From: Euglena gracilis
Taxonomy: Eukaryota > Euglenida > Euglenophyceae > Euglenales
Direction of reading: 5' to 3'
Assembly (NCBI GenBank): GCA_039621445.1
Contig: CP154954.1
Coordinates: 12,394,716-12,458,715, forward strand
Length of the DNA: 64,000 bases
The position numbers and the translations under genes are program-made. The notes below the pieces were generated by a model, which made no database searches, had not been told where the DNA came from, and worked only from the letters and a program-made list of their open reading frames with translations. Shown here one piece after another: positions 36,427 to 47,159 of this stretch (position 1 is its first letter; each line of letters starts with the position of its first letter).

Positions 36427-36904
36427 CGTACATCTCTCTAAGGTTTTGCGAACCCCCCCCCCCCCCCGGGGGGCGGCTGCAGCCAGCCCCGATTTGGGCC
36501 CAGCCCAGCCGCAGCAGCCCCCTCCCCCGGGGGGGGGGGGGGGCTGCTAGCCCTAGCTAGCCAGCCCCTTTTTGGGGGTCCAGCCCAAATTTTTTCGGCG
36601 CAAAGCGCCGAAATTTTTTGAAAACTGTGTTCAAAAGTGGCCAAAAATGGGGTTTGGGGGGCGTTTGGGGCATTTTTGGGGGGTTTCAGATGCATCATTT
36701 TTTCAAAACTCTGTTTTGCAGGTCATTTTTGGGCATTTTTCCGATTTCAGTCCAGCTCGCCCCGGTTCGGGTCCAGCCGGGGTCCAGCACCCCCCCCCCC
36801 CCCCGGGGGGGGGGGGGCTAGCCAGCCCAAATCTCTAGCCAGCCCAAATTTCTAGCCCTAGCCCAGCAACCCCCCCCCCCCCCGGGGTCCTTAAAGAGAT
36901 GTAT
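36427..36904. mobile_element. 9-bp-TSD TIR element, TACATCTCT type
   Basis: Ends CGTACATCTCTCTAAGG and CCTTAAAGAGATGTAT are inverted. The perfect 9-bp duplication GGTTTGGGA lies at 36418-36426 and 36905-36913. The 478-bp body has CTAGCCAGCCC repeats, 14-16 base C/G runs and a CGGCGC-AAA-GCGCCG hairpin at 36597-36610. Duplication length, C/G architecture and the CTTAAGG-like end group it with 62828-63265. Confidence 0.85.
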
Positions 36905-36974
36905 GGTTTGGGAAAGAGGTGGTGTGCGCCAGTGTGGATTATGGCATGGGGGGGGAATGCATATCGATTTTTTG

Positions 36975-37082
36975 TGCATTTTTTGCGAGATTTTTTTGAG
37001 AGTGAAAATGCGCTCTTTTTCTGTGCATTTTTTTGTGAGATTTTTTAGAGTGAAAATGCGCTCTTTTTTTGCGCATTTTTTT
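36975..37082. repeat. tandem duplication, about 52-bp unit
   Basis: GTGCATTTTTT(T)G(T/C)GAGATTTTTT(T)-AGAGTGAAAATGCGCTC occurs twice in a row, with a third partial unit. Non-coding and T-rich. Confidence 0.75.
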
Positions 37083-37537
37083 TCTCAGCCAGGCTGGTGC
37101 ATTCCCTCTGGTTATGGAAAGGGAGGCTGCCAATATCCACAAATATTGGGAGACATAACCCCCTTTTAAAATTCACAGAAATGTGCAAAATCTGGGAGAA
37201 AAGGTGCAAGAATCCCGGAAGTGCAAAAAATACCAAAAATGCAAAAATGACGCACTTTTTAAAAAAGTCAAATGGGAATTTGAGGAAAATGTCACGTTGC
37301 AAAAAAATCTTCGAAAGAATGCACAAATCTGAAAAAATTGGGGAGCATGTATGTTGGGGGGGATTAAAGTGCCACGTTTTCAATGCTTCAAGGCTTTTCT
37401 TTAAGCATCTGAAGAGTGAAAGAAATCGGGCGGTCTCAGAAACTCCACCCCCGCAGACAAGGCTCTTTAAGGAGCCATTTTGTGCTACTTGATGTAGGTG
37501 TCCTTCGCTGCCATTCAATAAAATTTCCTTTTTGTAG

Positions 37538-37647
37538 GTGGCTGCTGCACGTCCATTTGAGCATTGTTGTGCCGAACGTTGGCTGCACGCATCGGCTGTA
37601 TCTGAACCGTGGGAAACCAGACTGTGTTTGTTGCCATGCCCGACAGG
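37538..37647 (+). CDS. exon-like block F, copy 2
   Basis: TTTTTGTAG| precedes a frame reading WLLHVHLSIVVPNVGCTHRL, then YLNRGKPDCVCCHARQG, with donor ACAGG|GTCATC. It shares SIVVP and the TAG boundary with 12261-12302. C-x-C-C-H in the tail could bind metal, but this is speculation. A second frame (RPFEHCCAERWLHASA) is also open. Confidence 0.35.
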
Positions 37648-38478
37648 GTCATCCAAGTTTTCCAAACACCCCTCCCCCTCCTGTCTTTCAGTCATCTCCT
37701 GCCATCTGGCAGCCAATCTGCCGTCAGCGCCGAGTCGCCCGAGCTCATCATTTGGTGTTGACGCCCCCGTCCGCCTCTCTCTCTAATAAGCCATTCCCAT
37801 CCTCTCCAGTCCACCCATGATGGCCACTCTAGCCTGAAATTCTGCACACAAGAGCTCAGTTTTCGGCCGAAGCCACAGGTGTTGGCCTATTGCACATTTT
37901 TGCTGCATAGGACGCACTGATATCCAGAGTTGAGTTTTCACCGTGGTGGGCAGGTGGTGAAACGAAGTTGAGAGGGTTTGCTTTCGGCCCAACTCACCCC
38001 CACCAATCGCGATGCAGCGTGATGCATGGCGATTGGTGGGTGACCCCAAGGGGTGGGTGACCGAAGCTTCACCCCACCTGGGGTTACAGTGAACCTTCTC
38101 CCGGGTGCCAGGTTTTTGACATTCAGTAACCTGCACATACCTCCCCCCCCCCCCGGAAACTGTCACCTGAGCCCTGTACTCACTGACCTGTCACCATGTC
38201 ACCATGGAGACCTGTCACCTACCTCTGTACTCGCTGACCTGTCACCTGACAGATTTATCTCAACGATCTTTCTCACTGAAAATGCATTTTTTCTGGAAAA
38301 AAAATGTTTGGTCATGGAAATTCGATTTTCCCGCCCAATCCAACCCCCCTCCCCAAAACCACACCTCCCTGAGGCAGGGACTTTTTTGAGGATCCCGGGG
38401 GCCAGCCCAGAAGCTGGAAAAAGGTGTTGGATGGGCCCCCCTGGGGGGTGGAGGGTCCGGGGGGGGTGGGTCCGACTT

Positions 38479-38479
38479 T

Positions 38480-38510
<31 letters not shown>

Positions 38511-38530
38511 CTTTTTTTTTTTTTTTTTAG
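38479..38530. repeat. poly-T tract ending in AG
   Basis: About 50 T broken by a single C, ending TTTAG. As it precedes an open frame (38531-38619) it could act as an extreme polypyrimidine tract. It could equally be the tail of a retrosequence read on the opposite strand, though no target duplication was identified. Confidence 0.8.
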
Positions 38531-38619
38531 ATGCCAGGCTGCACCCGGCCGGCACCCGAGAACAGGCAAAGAAAGCCTTCAGATCCAGCTGGCTTGGCTT
38601 TTTTCAGCCCAAAATTTGA
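38531..38619 (+). CDS. candidate exon after poly-T
   Basis: The frame reads ARLHPAGTREQAKKAFRSSW, then LGFFQPKI before TGA. It is short, basic and helical. The HPAGT-x4-KKAF pattern faintly recalls J-domain helices, but the HPD motif is absent. Support comes only from the acceptor-like boundary and composition. Confidence 0.3.
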
Positions 38620-38949
38620 GGTGAAAGCCCCCCCCCCCAAAAAACTACCAGAAAAGGCTATTTTTGGCCATTTTTTTGACCCCTTTTAAACAAAGTTTCC
38701 GGCGTTTTGCGCGAAATTTTTTTTTCGGGCTGGAAACCGTTATTGCCGCTTGAGGGTGGCCCCAGCCTGCTGGTTGGGAGCTGCTGGCTGGAAAGAAGTG
38801 CTGGCTGTCTGGACCCGCCGGGGGTAGGGTGGGGTCCAGCATCGGAAGACTTGCCCTGAGGCTTGAAATCCTTTCCAAATACAAAACTGGGGATATATTT
38901 GGGGAGTGATTGTTTGAGGGTGGCCCTGAGAGTGATTTGTGAAAAGGCT

Positions 38950-39067
38950 GCTTCCCCCCCCCCCCCCCCCGGGAAACTGTCACCTGACAAGTCAGCGAGC
39001 ACAGAGGTCGGAGGTCCCTATAGTGACAGGTCAGCAAGTACAGGGCTTTGGTGACGGTTTCCGGGTG
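38950..39067. repeat. GGAAACTGTCACC hairpin element
   Basis: A C-run plus GGGAAACTGTCACCTGAC at the left is mirrored by GGTGACGGTTTCCGGG at the right. Inside, GTCAGCGAGCAC and GTGACAGGTCAGC-AAGTAC repeat the theme. Related single ends with C-runs occur at 18895, 34890, 38140, 51140 and 60229. Confidence 0.6.
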
Positions 39068-39170
39068 AGTCTGGGTCAGATGCATTTTTCAACCCCCCAC
39101 TGACCCAAAAATACGAAAAGGCGATTTTTTTCACATTTTGTGGTCAAAAATTCTAAAATGTGGTCCCCTC

Positions 39171-39465
39171 CAGGCTTGTGCTTAGTCGGGTGCCTACCCC
39201 ACGGGGGGGGGGGGGGAGCTAGGGGCAGGCACCCCATAGCACCTGATCCGACCCCCCGGGGGGGGGGTAGGGTTTTGGGGGGTGCCTGCCCCTAGCAGGC
39301 ACCCCCCTCCGACCCCGGCGCCAAAGGCACCGGGGGCCCAGAAAAGGCCATTTTCAATGAATTTTTTCTGGGTCCCCCCGGACCCCTATCCCCCGGGGGG
39401 GGGGGTGCCTGCTAGGGGCAGGCACCCTATAGCACCCCCCCCCCCCGGTTGGTAAGCACATGCAT
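39171..39465. mobile_element. 9-bp-TSD TIR element, copy 2
   Basis: CAGGCTTGTGCTTAG opens and TAAGCACATGCAT closes a 295-bp element inside the perfect duplication GGTCCCCTC (39162-39170, 39466-39474). It is collinear with 31580-31896, differing mainly in homopolymer lengths. Sequence divergence is low, so movement may have been fairly recent. Confidence 0.85.
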
Positions 39466-40028
39466 GGTCCCCTCAATTCCCCTCATTTTGCCCAAAATTC
39501 TTCATTTTTAAGCAAAATGTTATCTGGTGACCATTTTTTTTGGACCCAAGCTCTCAACTTCATGGCCTAAAATTGTTGTAAAATCGCAGATTTTCGGAGA
39601 CTTTCCCGTCTCGTACCGCTGTCCCAGCACTGGAGGGGTTTAAAGCCTCCACTCCAGGGTGGTTTTCTATTTGGGGGTTTTGTATTTGGGGGCGTTTGTG
39701 TATAAAGACACTGGAAAATTTCTTTAGCATTTTTCTCCAGTTTGTGGTCAATTTTCCTTTGGATCCTACAGCGGCCAATGCCCCCCCCCCCCCCGAGGAG
39801 CAGAGCTGGTTTGGGGTGAGTTCAAGCGACCCCTCCCCCCGGGAGTCGGAAAAAATTGCGTTGCCAGCCTTCTTCATTAATTCATTAAGAGGCAGACCTA
39901 CAAAAAAAAACCTGGTGGCTAAAGCGATTTTTTTTTGGAAATTGTTGATTTCGACATTGTGGCTATCACACACACAAACAGACAAAAAATACTGCGGGTT
40001 GTTGGGCAGGTGTTGTCTCCCACCCCAG

Positions 40029-40107
40029 TTCGGCCCCTGATGGCTGCAGCATCCCTCCTGGCTGGCAACAAGGCGGTGACGGTTTCCGACCCTCCAATTG
40101 GCACAAG
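40029..40107 (+). CDS. candidate exon, unidentified
   Basis: CACCCCAG| and CACAAG|GTGGGT are good splice sites around a frame RPLMAAASLLAGNKAVTVSD, then PPIGTR. It lies 660 bp upstream of the U-box-like exon and could belong to the same gene. One other frame is open. Confidence 0.35.
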
Positions 40108-40765
40108 GTGGGTTGTTGTTGTTTTTTTAGCACTACACATCAACAGACAACGGTTCATTTTCTCGTCATGCAACCACCAACCGTATTCGCTGCCCAGTGT
40201 TTGCAGGACAGTTGATCACGGTGCCATCCTTGCCTGCTGTGACTTGACCTGCCCTTTGGGTGCCCCACCTGCTGCCGCTCTGTGCTCCCCAATCGGGGCG
40301 TCGCGTGAGCAGGAGGGGATCCCCGGGAGGTTGCTGCCTTTCTCCAGCCCTGGACCCCCAACCTCCCTCCTGTCAACGGAATTTGATTCCTGTCCAGTCG
40401 CCAGAAGGGCGGCTGGATGGTAACAGACTCCTTACCTTGGTGGGAGCCATGGGCCAAGATTGCTTGAAAATGGGCTGAAAATGGACCCCCAGCTCGTGTT
40501 TTTTTTTGGCCAGAGAAGTCATTTTCAGGCAGTAATTGCTGGTTTTTGTGGCTTTTTTTGTATTAGCATTTTCATATTCCCAGGTCCACTTGGACACAAG
40601 CTTGTCCCAGTTTCAATTGGGGTCCCCCACCCCGGAGGGGGGTCAGCCAGCCCAAGGTTTCCAGCCCCCTGATTTCCCTCCCCCCCCCCCCCCCATGGGT
40701 CGTCAGGCACCGCCCTGCCCCCACTGCCTGGTGCCCCACGCCGCACCCGGCTGACGGCCCGCGAG

Positions 40766-40888
40766 GCCCGAATCGCCCTTCCTCTTGTGCCGCAAGCCAG
40801 TGGTGGACGTTTCCTTGGACCGCAATGGGGGGGGGGGCTTTGAACGTTCTGTGCTCACCGGCTGGCTGGCCAACCAGGCCACCCCCAG
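40766..40888 (+). CDS. U-box-like exon
   Basis: Between GCGAG| and CCCAG|GTGTTC the frame reads PESPFLLCRKPVVDVSLDRN, then GGGGFERSVLTGWLANQATP. The order SPF-x-C-x3-PVV, then FER-x3-x-WLA-x3-ATP follows the U-box fold of E3 ubiquitin ligases (family pattern: FxCPI..xxxxDPV..xxGxTFER..I..WL). A run of 11 G encodes the Gly turn where U-boxes carry the Asp-Gly-His loop. Only one exon is seen, so a degenerate RING/U-box or a chance match remains possible. Confidence 0.4.
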
Positions 40889-43800
40889 GTGTTCGTGGGC
40901 AATTTGCCAGAAACGCGCCAAATTTTGGGCAAAAAGGTTTCGATTTTCAAATCTCTCAGAAACGAGCCACAATTATTGAACAGAATACCTGGCAACCTTA
41001 AAGTAAACCCCGAACGCCCTGTCTAATGGTATTTGGCTTTCCGTATACTTCACGCCTGGTCTTGTTTATGCCCATTTTTGTGCCATCTTAGGCCCAAAAT
41101 CCATCATAGGGAACGTCCGCTCACCTTCACCAAACCAACACCTCATTTCCATCAAATGTATATATGTGCCAGACCTGCAGACTTGTACAGAGCTTGCAAG
41201 CGCTGTGCAGCCGACGCGCCCGTCCCCCATTCTTGCTGCCATTTCGCTTCCAACGTTTTTTGTTTGCATTTGCTCTCAAGTCTCTCCGGCTATATGACCA
41301 GGGGTTATCTCAAGCCGAAAGGGATCCTACCCCCCCCCCCCCCCGGGGCGGTCCAGCCAGCCAGTACTTTTTTTTTCCAGCCAACACCTCCCAGCTGGAC
41401 TGTGGACCCCCCGGGGGGCGGGGGTTCGGCTGAAATAAAGTTCGTGGACCGAAAATTTTTTTCGGCGCAAAGCACCCTTTGTAGGAACAGCACCAACATT
41501 TGTAAGCTGTGTTGTGCAGAATGCACCTGAAAAGCACACCATGAGATGCCACACCATGCGCTGTGGATCTGCGAAGGTTTAAACAAGCAGTGCAGTGACA
41601 TCACCAGAACATGGAATTCCTGATGCTTGTTTATCCAAAATTCCAATTCATGGGTTCATCAAACCGTGACAAATTCGTACAAAAATCTTGCTGTACCTGG
41701 TGGGGTGGGTTCGGCCAAATAAAAGCAAGTTGTGGTTGCTTATATTTGGGGGACTGAGGAGGTCGCGTTGTGCTGTGCAACGGTCGGGCTGACTGTTGGG
41801 GGGGGGGGTCAATTGGGTGGACAAATCGGCTCCTGAAATAAATTCAATTTTTTCCCAATTCGAATGTTTTCAAAAGATTTTCGGCACGTCGATGCAAACC
41901 TTCGAGGAGAACATCGAAAATTGACTCCAGGTTGCTGACATTTGTAATCCGCCGACTTCTGCCGGGTTTAGATCCTTTTCATGAGAATTCCTTCCCATCG
42001 TCCAGCCAGGGGTTGCTGACATTCGTGGGCTGCTTTCCTCGCTTTATTCATTTGTTTACTTATTTGTTTGTTTTTTTGTTTATTTGTTGGGGGTTCACCT
42101 CGCTTTGTTTATTTGCGTGCCCCCCGTGGTCCGCAGCCGTCCCGCCCCCGATGTCTCCCAGCCCCGGGTTGTGGCCCGGCCACCCCGACCGTATCCGCGG
42201 GGCCGGTGGTGGGCCGCTAGGGGCCGTGCCCCGGAGGTGGCTCATCCCGGTGTTAGTGCTCGCGTTCATGGCGATGGGGCTGTCTGCTGCCCATGCTCAA
42301 CAATGTTGGCCCATTGTTTGGGGATTTGCACTGGGTTTGCCTGCAAATCAAACCTCCGCTTCGCCCAGCCTGTTGGGGCCCACTTTGCTGGGGCCAACTG
42401 GGGGGGGGACAAGATGGACACCTCTTTTTCTGGGTGTGCTTAAAAAATTGGCTGTTTTGATCACCTTTCCATGAATAAAAAGGTGCAGAATCTTCCCATA
42501 AAGATTTTTTGTTTGTTCATTTACTCTGCCTAGGTGTTTTTGATGGGTTTGGGCCTTTTGGTCCTGGATCGGGGATTTTTTTGGACTTGGTTTTCAAGCT
42601 GTCGAAACAAGCCGTCGATTTGTGATATTTTGATGGTTTTGGGGGAGAATTCCTCCGCAGCGTTGCCACACTGTACGCACATCTGCACGCGCATTTGTCA
42701 ACATCCTTCAGGGTCGTCCTTCTTCCTTCTTTTACCAATATCAGGAACCTGTGTCCGTGAAACCCTCAACCCGCTCCAGTCTCGCCTTCCACGCCCTCCG
42801 CCACTGCCTGCCCCCAATATCCCCAAAGTGTCTCAGCTGGCCCGACCTTGCCCCGACCGCCATCCGCGTCGTTCTGGGCCCGGCACCACCCGGCCACCCT
42901 TCCTCACACGCAGCTGCCGCGAGCTGTTGCGTGGCCGGCGGTTGGGGGGCGAGCCGGCTGGGGCATAGGCGTGTGCTACCGCTGCTACCGCAAACTTTTT
43001 ATTTTGCACACATTGCATTTTTCCCGCAGATTTTTTATTTGTCCTCTTTATTTTTATTTATTTATGTACAGATTTATTATCTTAAAATATAAATAATAAT
43101 ATAAATAATAAATATCAATACGCGCGCCTTCTTCGTTGCTTTGTGCTTGCAGACGTTTCTGGAACCAGTTTGCCATTCAGGGGGGGGCATGGCAGGGACC
43201 AGGCGGTGGCACAGCAGGGACCAGCCGCGCCAACGGCCCGTGGAGCACAGGCGCCGCCACATCCTGCCGCTGCTGCCACCACCACCAGTCTGTGGGGTGC
43301 CTGGCGTCCCACGGTGCCTTGCGCATGTCTCTCTTTCAACCTGCAGGGCCCGCCCCTTTGGTGGTTGAATTAGACCCCCCCCCCATGTCCAACAACCCCC
43401 CTATTTGTATCCCCCCCCCCCGGCCGCAGGACACCTTTTCGAGGTTTCCAGTCCGCAGACAACCTTAAATGGCTGATTGGAAGAAAACCACCGCAAAAGT
43501 GCCCATCGATAACAAAACCGCAACAAAAAATCATTTTGGGTGCCTTTAGTCATTTTCCGGCTGTTTTTTTTTTTAAGGCCCAAATCAGTTGGTTTTGCCA
43601 CCACATCTCACCAAGTCTATGCCAATGGCCACCGCATCCCAGGGTCAAACGGGACCACAGGGCCACCGAACGTTGCCATCGTTCGGCACCAACCCCCCCA
43701 CCAGTGCACTGTGGCTGCCAGCCGGTCAGTGTCCTGTCCGTGCTGCTGCTGCTGCTGCTGCTGCCCCTGGCGGCTGTCCTCCGTCTCACGGGCCGTGGAC

Positions 43801-45670
43801 CAGGGCGTAGCTTGATAAATTTTGACCCCACCCACCGGGGGGGCCAGCCAGCCAGCAGCCTTTTTCCAGCCTGGACCCCCTTCCCCCCCTCAACGAGATT
43901 GATTTATTTCCAGCCGCCTGAAGGACTGCTGGACGGAAACTTTTTCAATTTTTTCGCATTCGGGGGTGCAAAAATGGGCGAAAATGCGTCAGATTTGGGC
44001 TGGCCAAGAAAAATTTGGTAAAAAAATCGATTTTTTTTGCACAATTGGCAGTTTTTGCATTTTTGATTTTTTTGGTTCCTGTTTCGACCCCAAGTCGGGC
44101 AGCTCCAGCTCGGGACCCCTTTGGGGAGGGGGGGGAGTCAGCCAGCAGCCTTTTTCCAGCCAGCCCAAACTTTCCAGCCTCTGAGCCGGACCCGGGGGGG
44201 GGGGTCGTTTGAAAACGCCCTGCCCCTGACACCGTGCGCAGTGGGGGATGGCCACTGCCACGCCGGGGTTGCTGGGCTTCAAGGTGCCATGTGCCTGTGA
44301 CCTGCAACTTGTGCACTTCGTTCCTCCCCTTCTGTGCTGGGCTTCTTTTTAAGGAAGTTCACTCCCCCCCCCAGGCAGGGGGTAGGTCACTTCCGACCCC
44401 TGGGGGTGATGTTTTGGGTGCAGGGTTTTGGTTTTTTTTTTTAGCCTTGGACCCCCTCCCCCAGAGGGGAGGGCGGGTGGGTCCCTTGGACCCCCTCCCC
44501 CCCGGGGGGGGGGGGGGGGTAGGGGCTGGTGGGTATATCTTTTTTCTCAAGCACCGTGGGGGGTGTGACATGGCACCACCCACCCAAACAGGGTTTTTTA
44601 AGACCGGGGGGAGGGCGGAGGGGGTCGGCAACCCCCCCCCCCACCCCCCTGGGGGCCCCCCCACCCCCAGGGGGGGGGGGCCCGGGGGACCCACCCACCT
44701 TTGCCCGAAAATGGCCATTTTCTAGGGAAATTTGGTTTGGCAAGCACGAAAGCCGACCCCCCCACCCCCGGGAGGTGTGCCTGGCACCCCATTGAAGGCA
44801 CGTTGGTAAGAGGCCTGCTCTGCACCCCCCAACCTGGCCAACCCGTACCTTTTGCTTTTTTTTTTGGCAAACGGTTGCCTGAAAACCACCACCCAAATAC
44901 ATTTGGTTTCACTTTTTGAAAAGTTTGGTGGGAATGCTTATTGGTTTTTTGCTCAGGTGTTGGAAGAAAACCCCTAAAATCTGGGCCTGATCTTGCCAAC
45001 CTGGCCTCATCCCAGGTATGCAGCTGGCCTCCCCTCCCCTCCACCCTGGGGGGGGGGGCAGGCAAGCCTTTTTTCAGCCGGCAGCCTGACCCTCCTCAAC
45101 GAATTTTGGTTCCTCTGCAGACGCCAGAGGCTGGCAGTAACTTATTCTCAGCCTTGGCGGAGAGAGGAGAACCGGAGACCCCTTTTTTGGTTTTCTTTTT
45201 CGGTTTCCCCCTTCATTTTCGACCCAAAGTGGTCGACAACGCGATGCCGACCGTTTCTGACCGTTTCCAACCGCACAAAAATTGGAAATCTGGGTGACAT
45301 TTGGTGGACGTTGAAGTGACCATGGTCATCGCACCTTGCACCTTGCTTTGATCCAATTTATGCCTTTTCTCTTTAATAGCGATGTCACATTTCTCCCGCC
45401 GAACAACCTCAGTATGGGCCATGTGGGCACAAACGGAGGGAATGGTTGACATTGTGGAAGACACAGAAGACCCTGGTGCGACGTTTGATAGTTCTCAAAA
45501 ATGCATCCATCACGTCTTGATGATTTTCCAACCCTTGCCCCAATTGCCGTGGCATACAGGCTTCTTTTTAAGGGTTCCCAGGTACACCAAAGGGGGGGGA
45601 CTAGACTCGCTCTAAGCCTTGGATTTGGAATTGGAGGCACAGGGAAGGAAATTTTGACAGAGGGACACTA
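40889..45670. other. no firmly supported gene; GC-rich islands and repeat ends
   Basis: Contents: a hAT-like left end at 41299, T-rich tracts (42050-42110, 43020-43110), GC-rich blocks at 42130-42290, 42760-42965 and 43140-43340 that might hold exons but have competing frames, a short (CTG)8-like run at 43741-43764, CAGCCAGC-family fragments (43830, 44130, 45050), and two half elements with CAGGG-TTTTTTAAGACC (44421, 44588). Confidence 0.45.
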
Positions 45671-45674
45671 TGGC

Positions 45675-45833
45675 CATGGGTGCTTGGCGATGGGAAACGT
45701 GCCGTTTTCTGAACCCGAACCAGCGCAGCCACCCCCTCGCAGCGGAAGGGGACGCAGCCCTGGACCGGAAGGAGGAAGCGAGGCGCATTCGGATGGCCTT
45801 GCTCTTCCCACCGCCTACCGACCTGACGGGTGT
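45675..45833 (+). CDS. candidate exon, unidentified
   Basis: The frame reads GAWRWETCRFLNPNQRSHPL, then AAEGDAALDRKEEARRIRMA and LLFPPPTDLT, with GACGG|GTGTGT as possible donor. Charged, helical middle section. It might be an upstream exon of the mTERF-family gene, but no phase evidence links it. Confidence 0.3.
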
Positions 45834-46786
45834 GTGCTGTGTCACCGCCCCTCCTCAATCTCATGTGCACTGCACAGCATGGCTCAGATGGCGCAACACT
45901 GCCCAGGGAGGCAACACTCCAAATGCTCATTTTTTTTGTCCCCGAATGGCGGCGACCCTGTGTCTTTTGGCATTACTTACAGAAATGGTATACATCTTTC
46001 GGCCTCGGCCAAAAACACAGGATCACAATCAAAATCAAATCAAAATCAATCACAATCACAGCTGACTCCCCCCAGCTCTTTGGCCGACTCTCCACCAGCA
46101 TCCAAATGTAAAGACCCCTGACCCCTGATTCCCCTCCCCTGACTGGTTGCAATGAATTTAACTGACACAGCAGAAAGAAGAGACTCTCCGAACACAGGGA
46201 GCCCCAAAATATTAGCAACCCTGAAGCCCAACTTTCCAAAACGTTAGCAGCCGGCTGCCAGTGCTCAGGGGGCTTTAGTTTGATTTGGGGTCGCATTTTT
46301 GGCCAATGGGTAGGGACATATAATGTGAATCCTGTTCCCAATTTTTTTGGGAAATTTGGAGAATTTTTAGGGACCGAGTTGAAGTCATGGCCAGATGTAT
46401 GTGGGGTTGCCTAGACGGAATTATAGGACGAGTTTGGGCCCTGTTTCAGACCAGAGTTAGGCCGAATTTAAACAAAATCCGGGCCATATTCCCGCAAAAG
46501 GTCAATGTTCTCCCCGGCCTGGTGCTTCACGCCGGGCTGAAAATCGGTTGCCATGGCCATGCCGCTGTCCCAGACCTCTGTTTAGTGTGTATAGGCAATT
46601 TTTTTTTGTGTATCGGTGTGTATCGGCAAAAAAAATTGTGTATCGGTGTGTATCGTTGATCCACACTAAACAGAGGTCTGCACTGTCCCCCCATGAACCC
46701 CCCCACCCCGCCCCCGCCTTTGGCCTCAACTCCCACTGAGCTTGTACGACTGCTGTTAGGTGCGAATTCTGGTGGGCCCCCCACAG

Positions 46787-46854
46787 GGATGGTGCTGGAC
46801 GAGGCGGTGCTGCGGCACTTTGACCTGCTGGAGGTGTCCACCCCGCAGCCGGGG
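46787..46854 (+). CDS. possible upstream exon of the mTERF-family gene
   Basis: CCCACAG| precedes GMVLDEAVLRHFDLLEVSTP and the donor is CCGGGG|GTTTGC, phase 0. The following candidate exon also starts in phase 0. The amphipathic helix suits an mTERF repeat, but the sequence alone is not diagnostic. Confidence 0.35.
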
Positions 46855-46871
46855 GTTTGCTTAATTTCCAA

Positions 46872-47159
46872 GCCAGGGGTTATTTTTTAGTCGTGGCCTC
46901 CCGGGGGGGGTAGGGTGGGTGGGTCTGGCCGAGCCCCCCCCCCCCCCAGGGGGTCACCCCAGGTGGGGTCACCCCAGGGGGAGTGGGATAAACTTTTCGG
47001 CGCCGAAGGCGTCGAAAATTTTTGAAAAAGTGCTATTTTTGGTATTTTTCGCGATTTTTGGATGGGTTCCCCCCGACCCCGCCCCCCCGGCCCCCCCTCA
47101 GGGGGTGGGTGTGGGTGGGGGCCCCTACCCCCCCCTCCCCGGTCTTTAAAAAAAACCAC
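46872..47159. mobile_element. hAT-like element, degraded ends
   Basis: It begins CAGGGGTTATTTTTTAGTCG and ends GGTCTTTAAAAAAAACCACT, and carries the family core GGCGCCGAAGGCGTCGAAAA and GTGGGTCTGGCCGAGCC. It starts only 17 bp after the preceding exon candidate. No clean 8-bp duplication is left. Confidence 0.55.

Noticed and set aside
42200-42360. Signal peptide or membrane protein (LIPVLVLAFMAMGLSAAHAQ)
   Set aside because: The frame has no start, no paralogue and no splice support. An adjacent frame in the same GC-rich block is equally open.
43741-43764. CTG repeat encoding a Leu-rich signal peptide
   Set aside because: A short trinucleotide run gives Leu, Cys or Ala stretches depending on frame. 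No start codon or exon context supports one.
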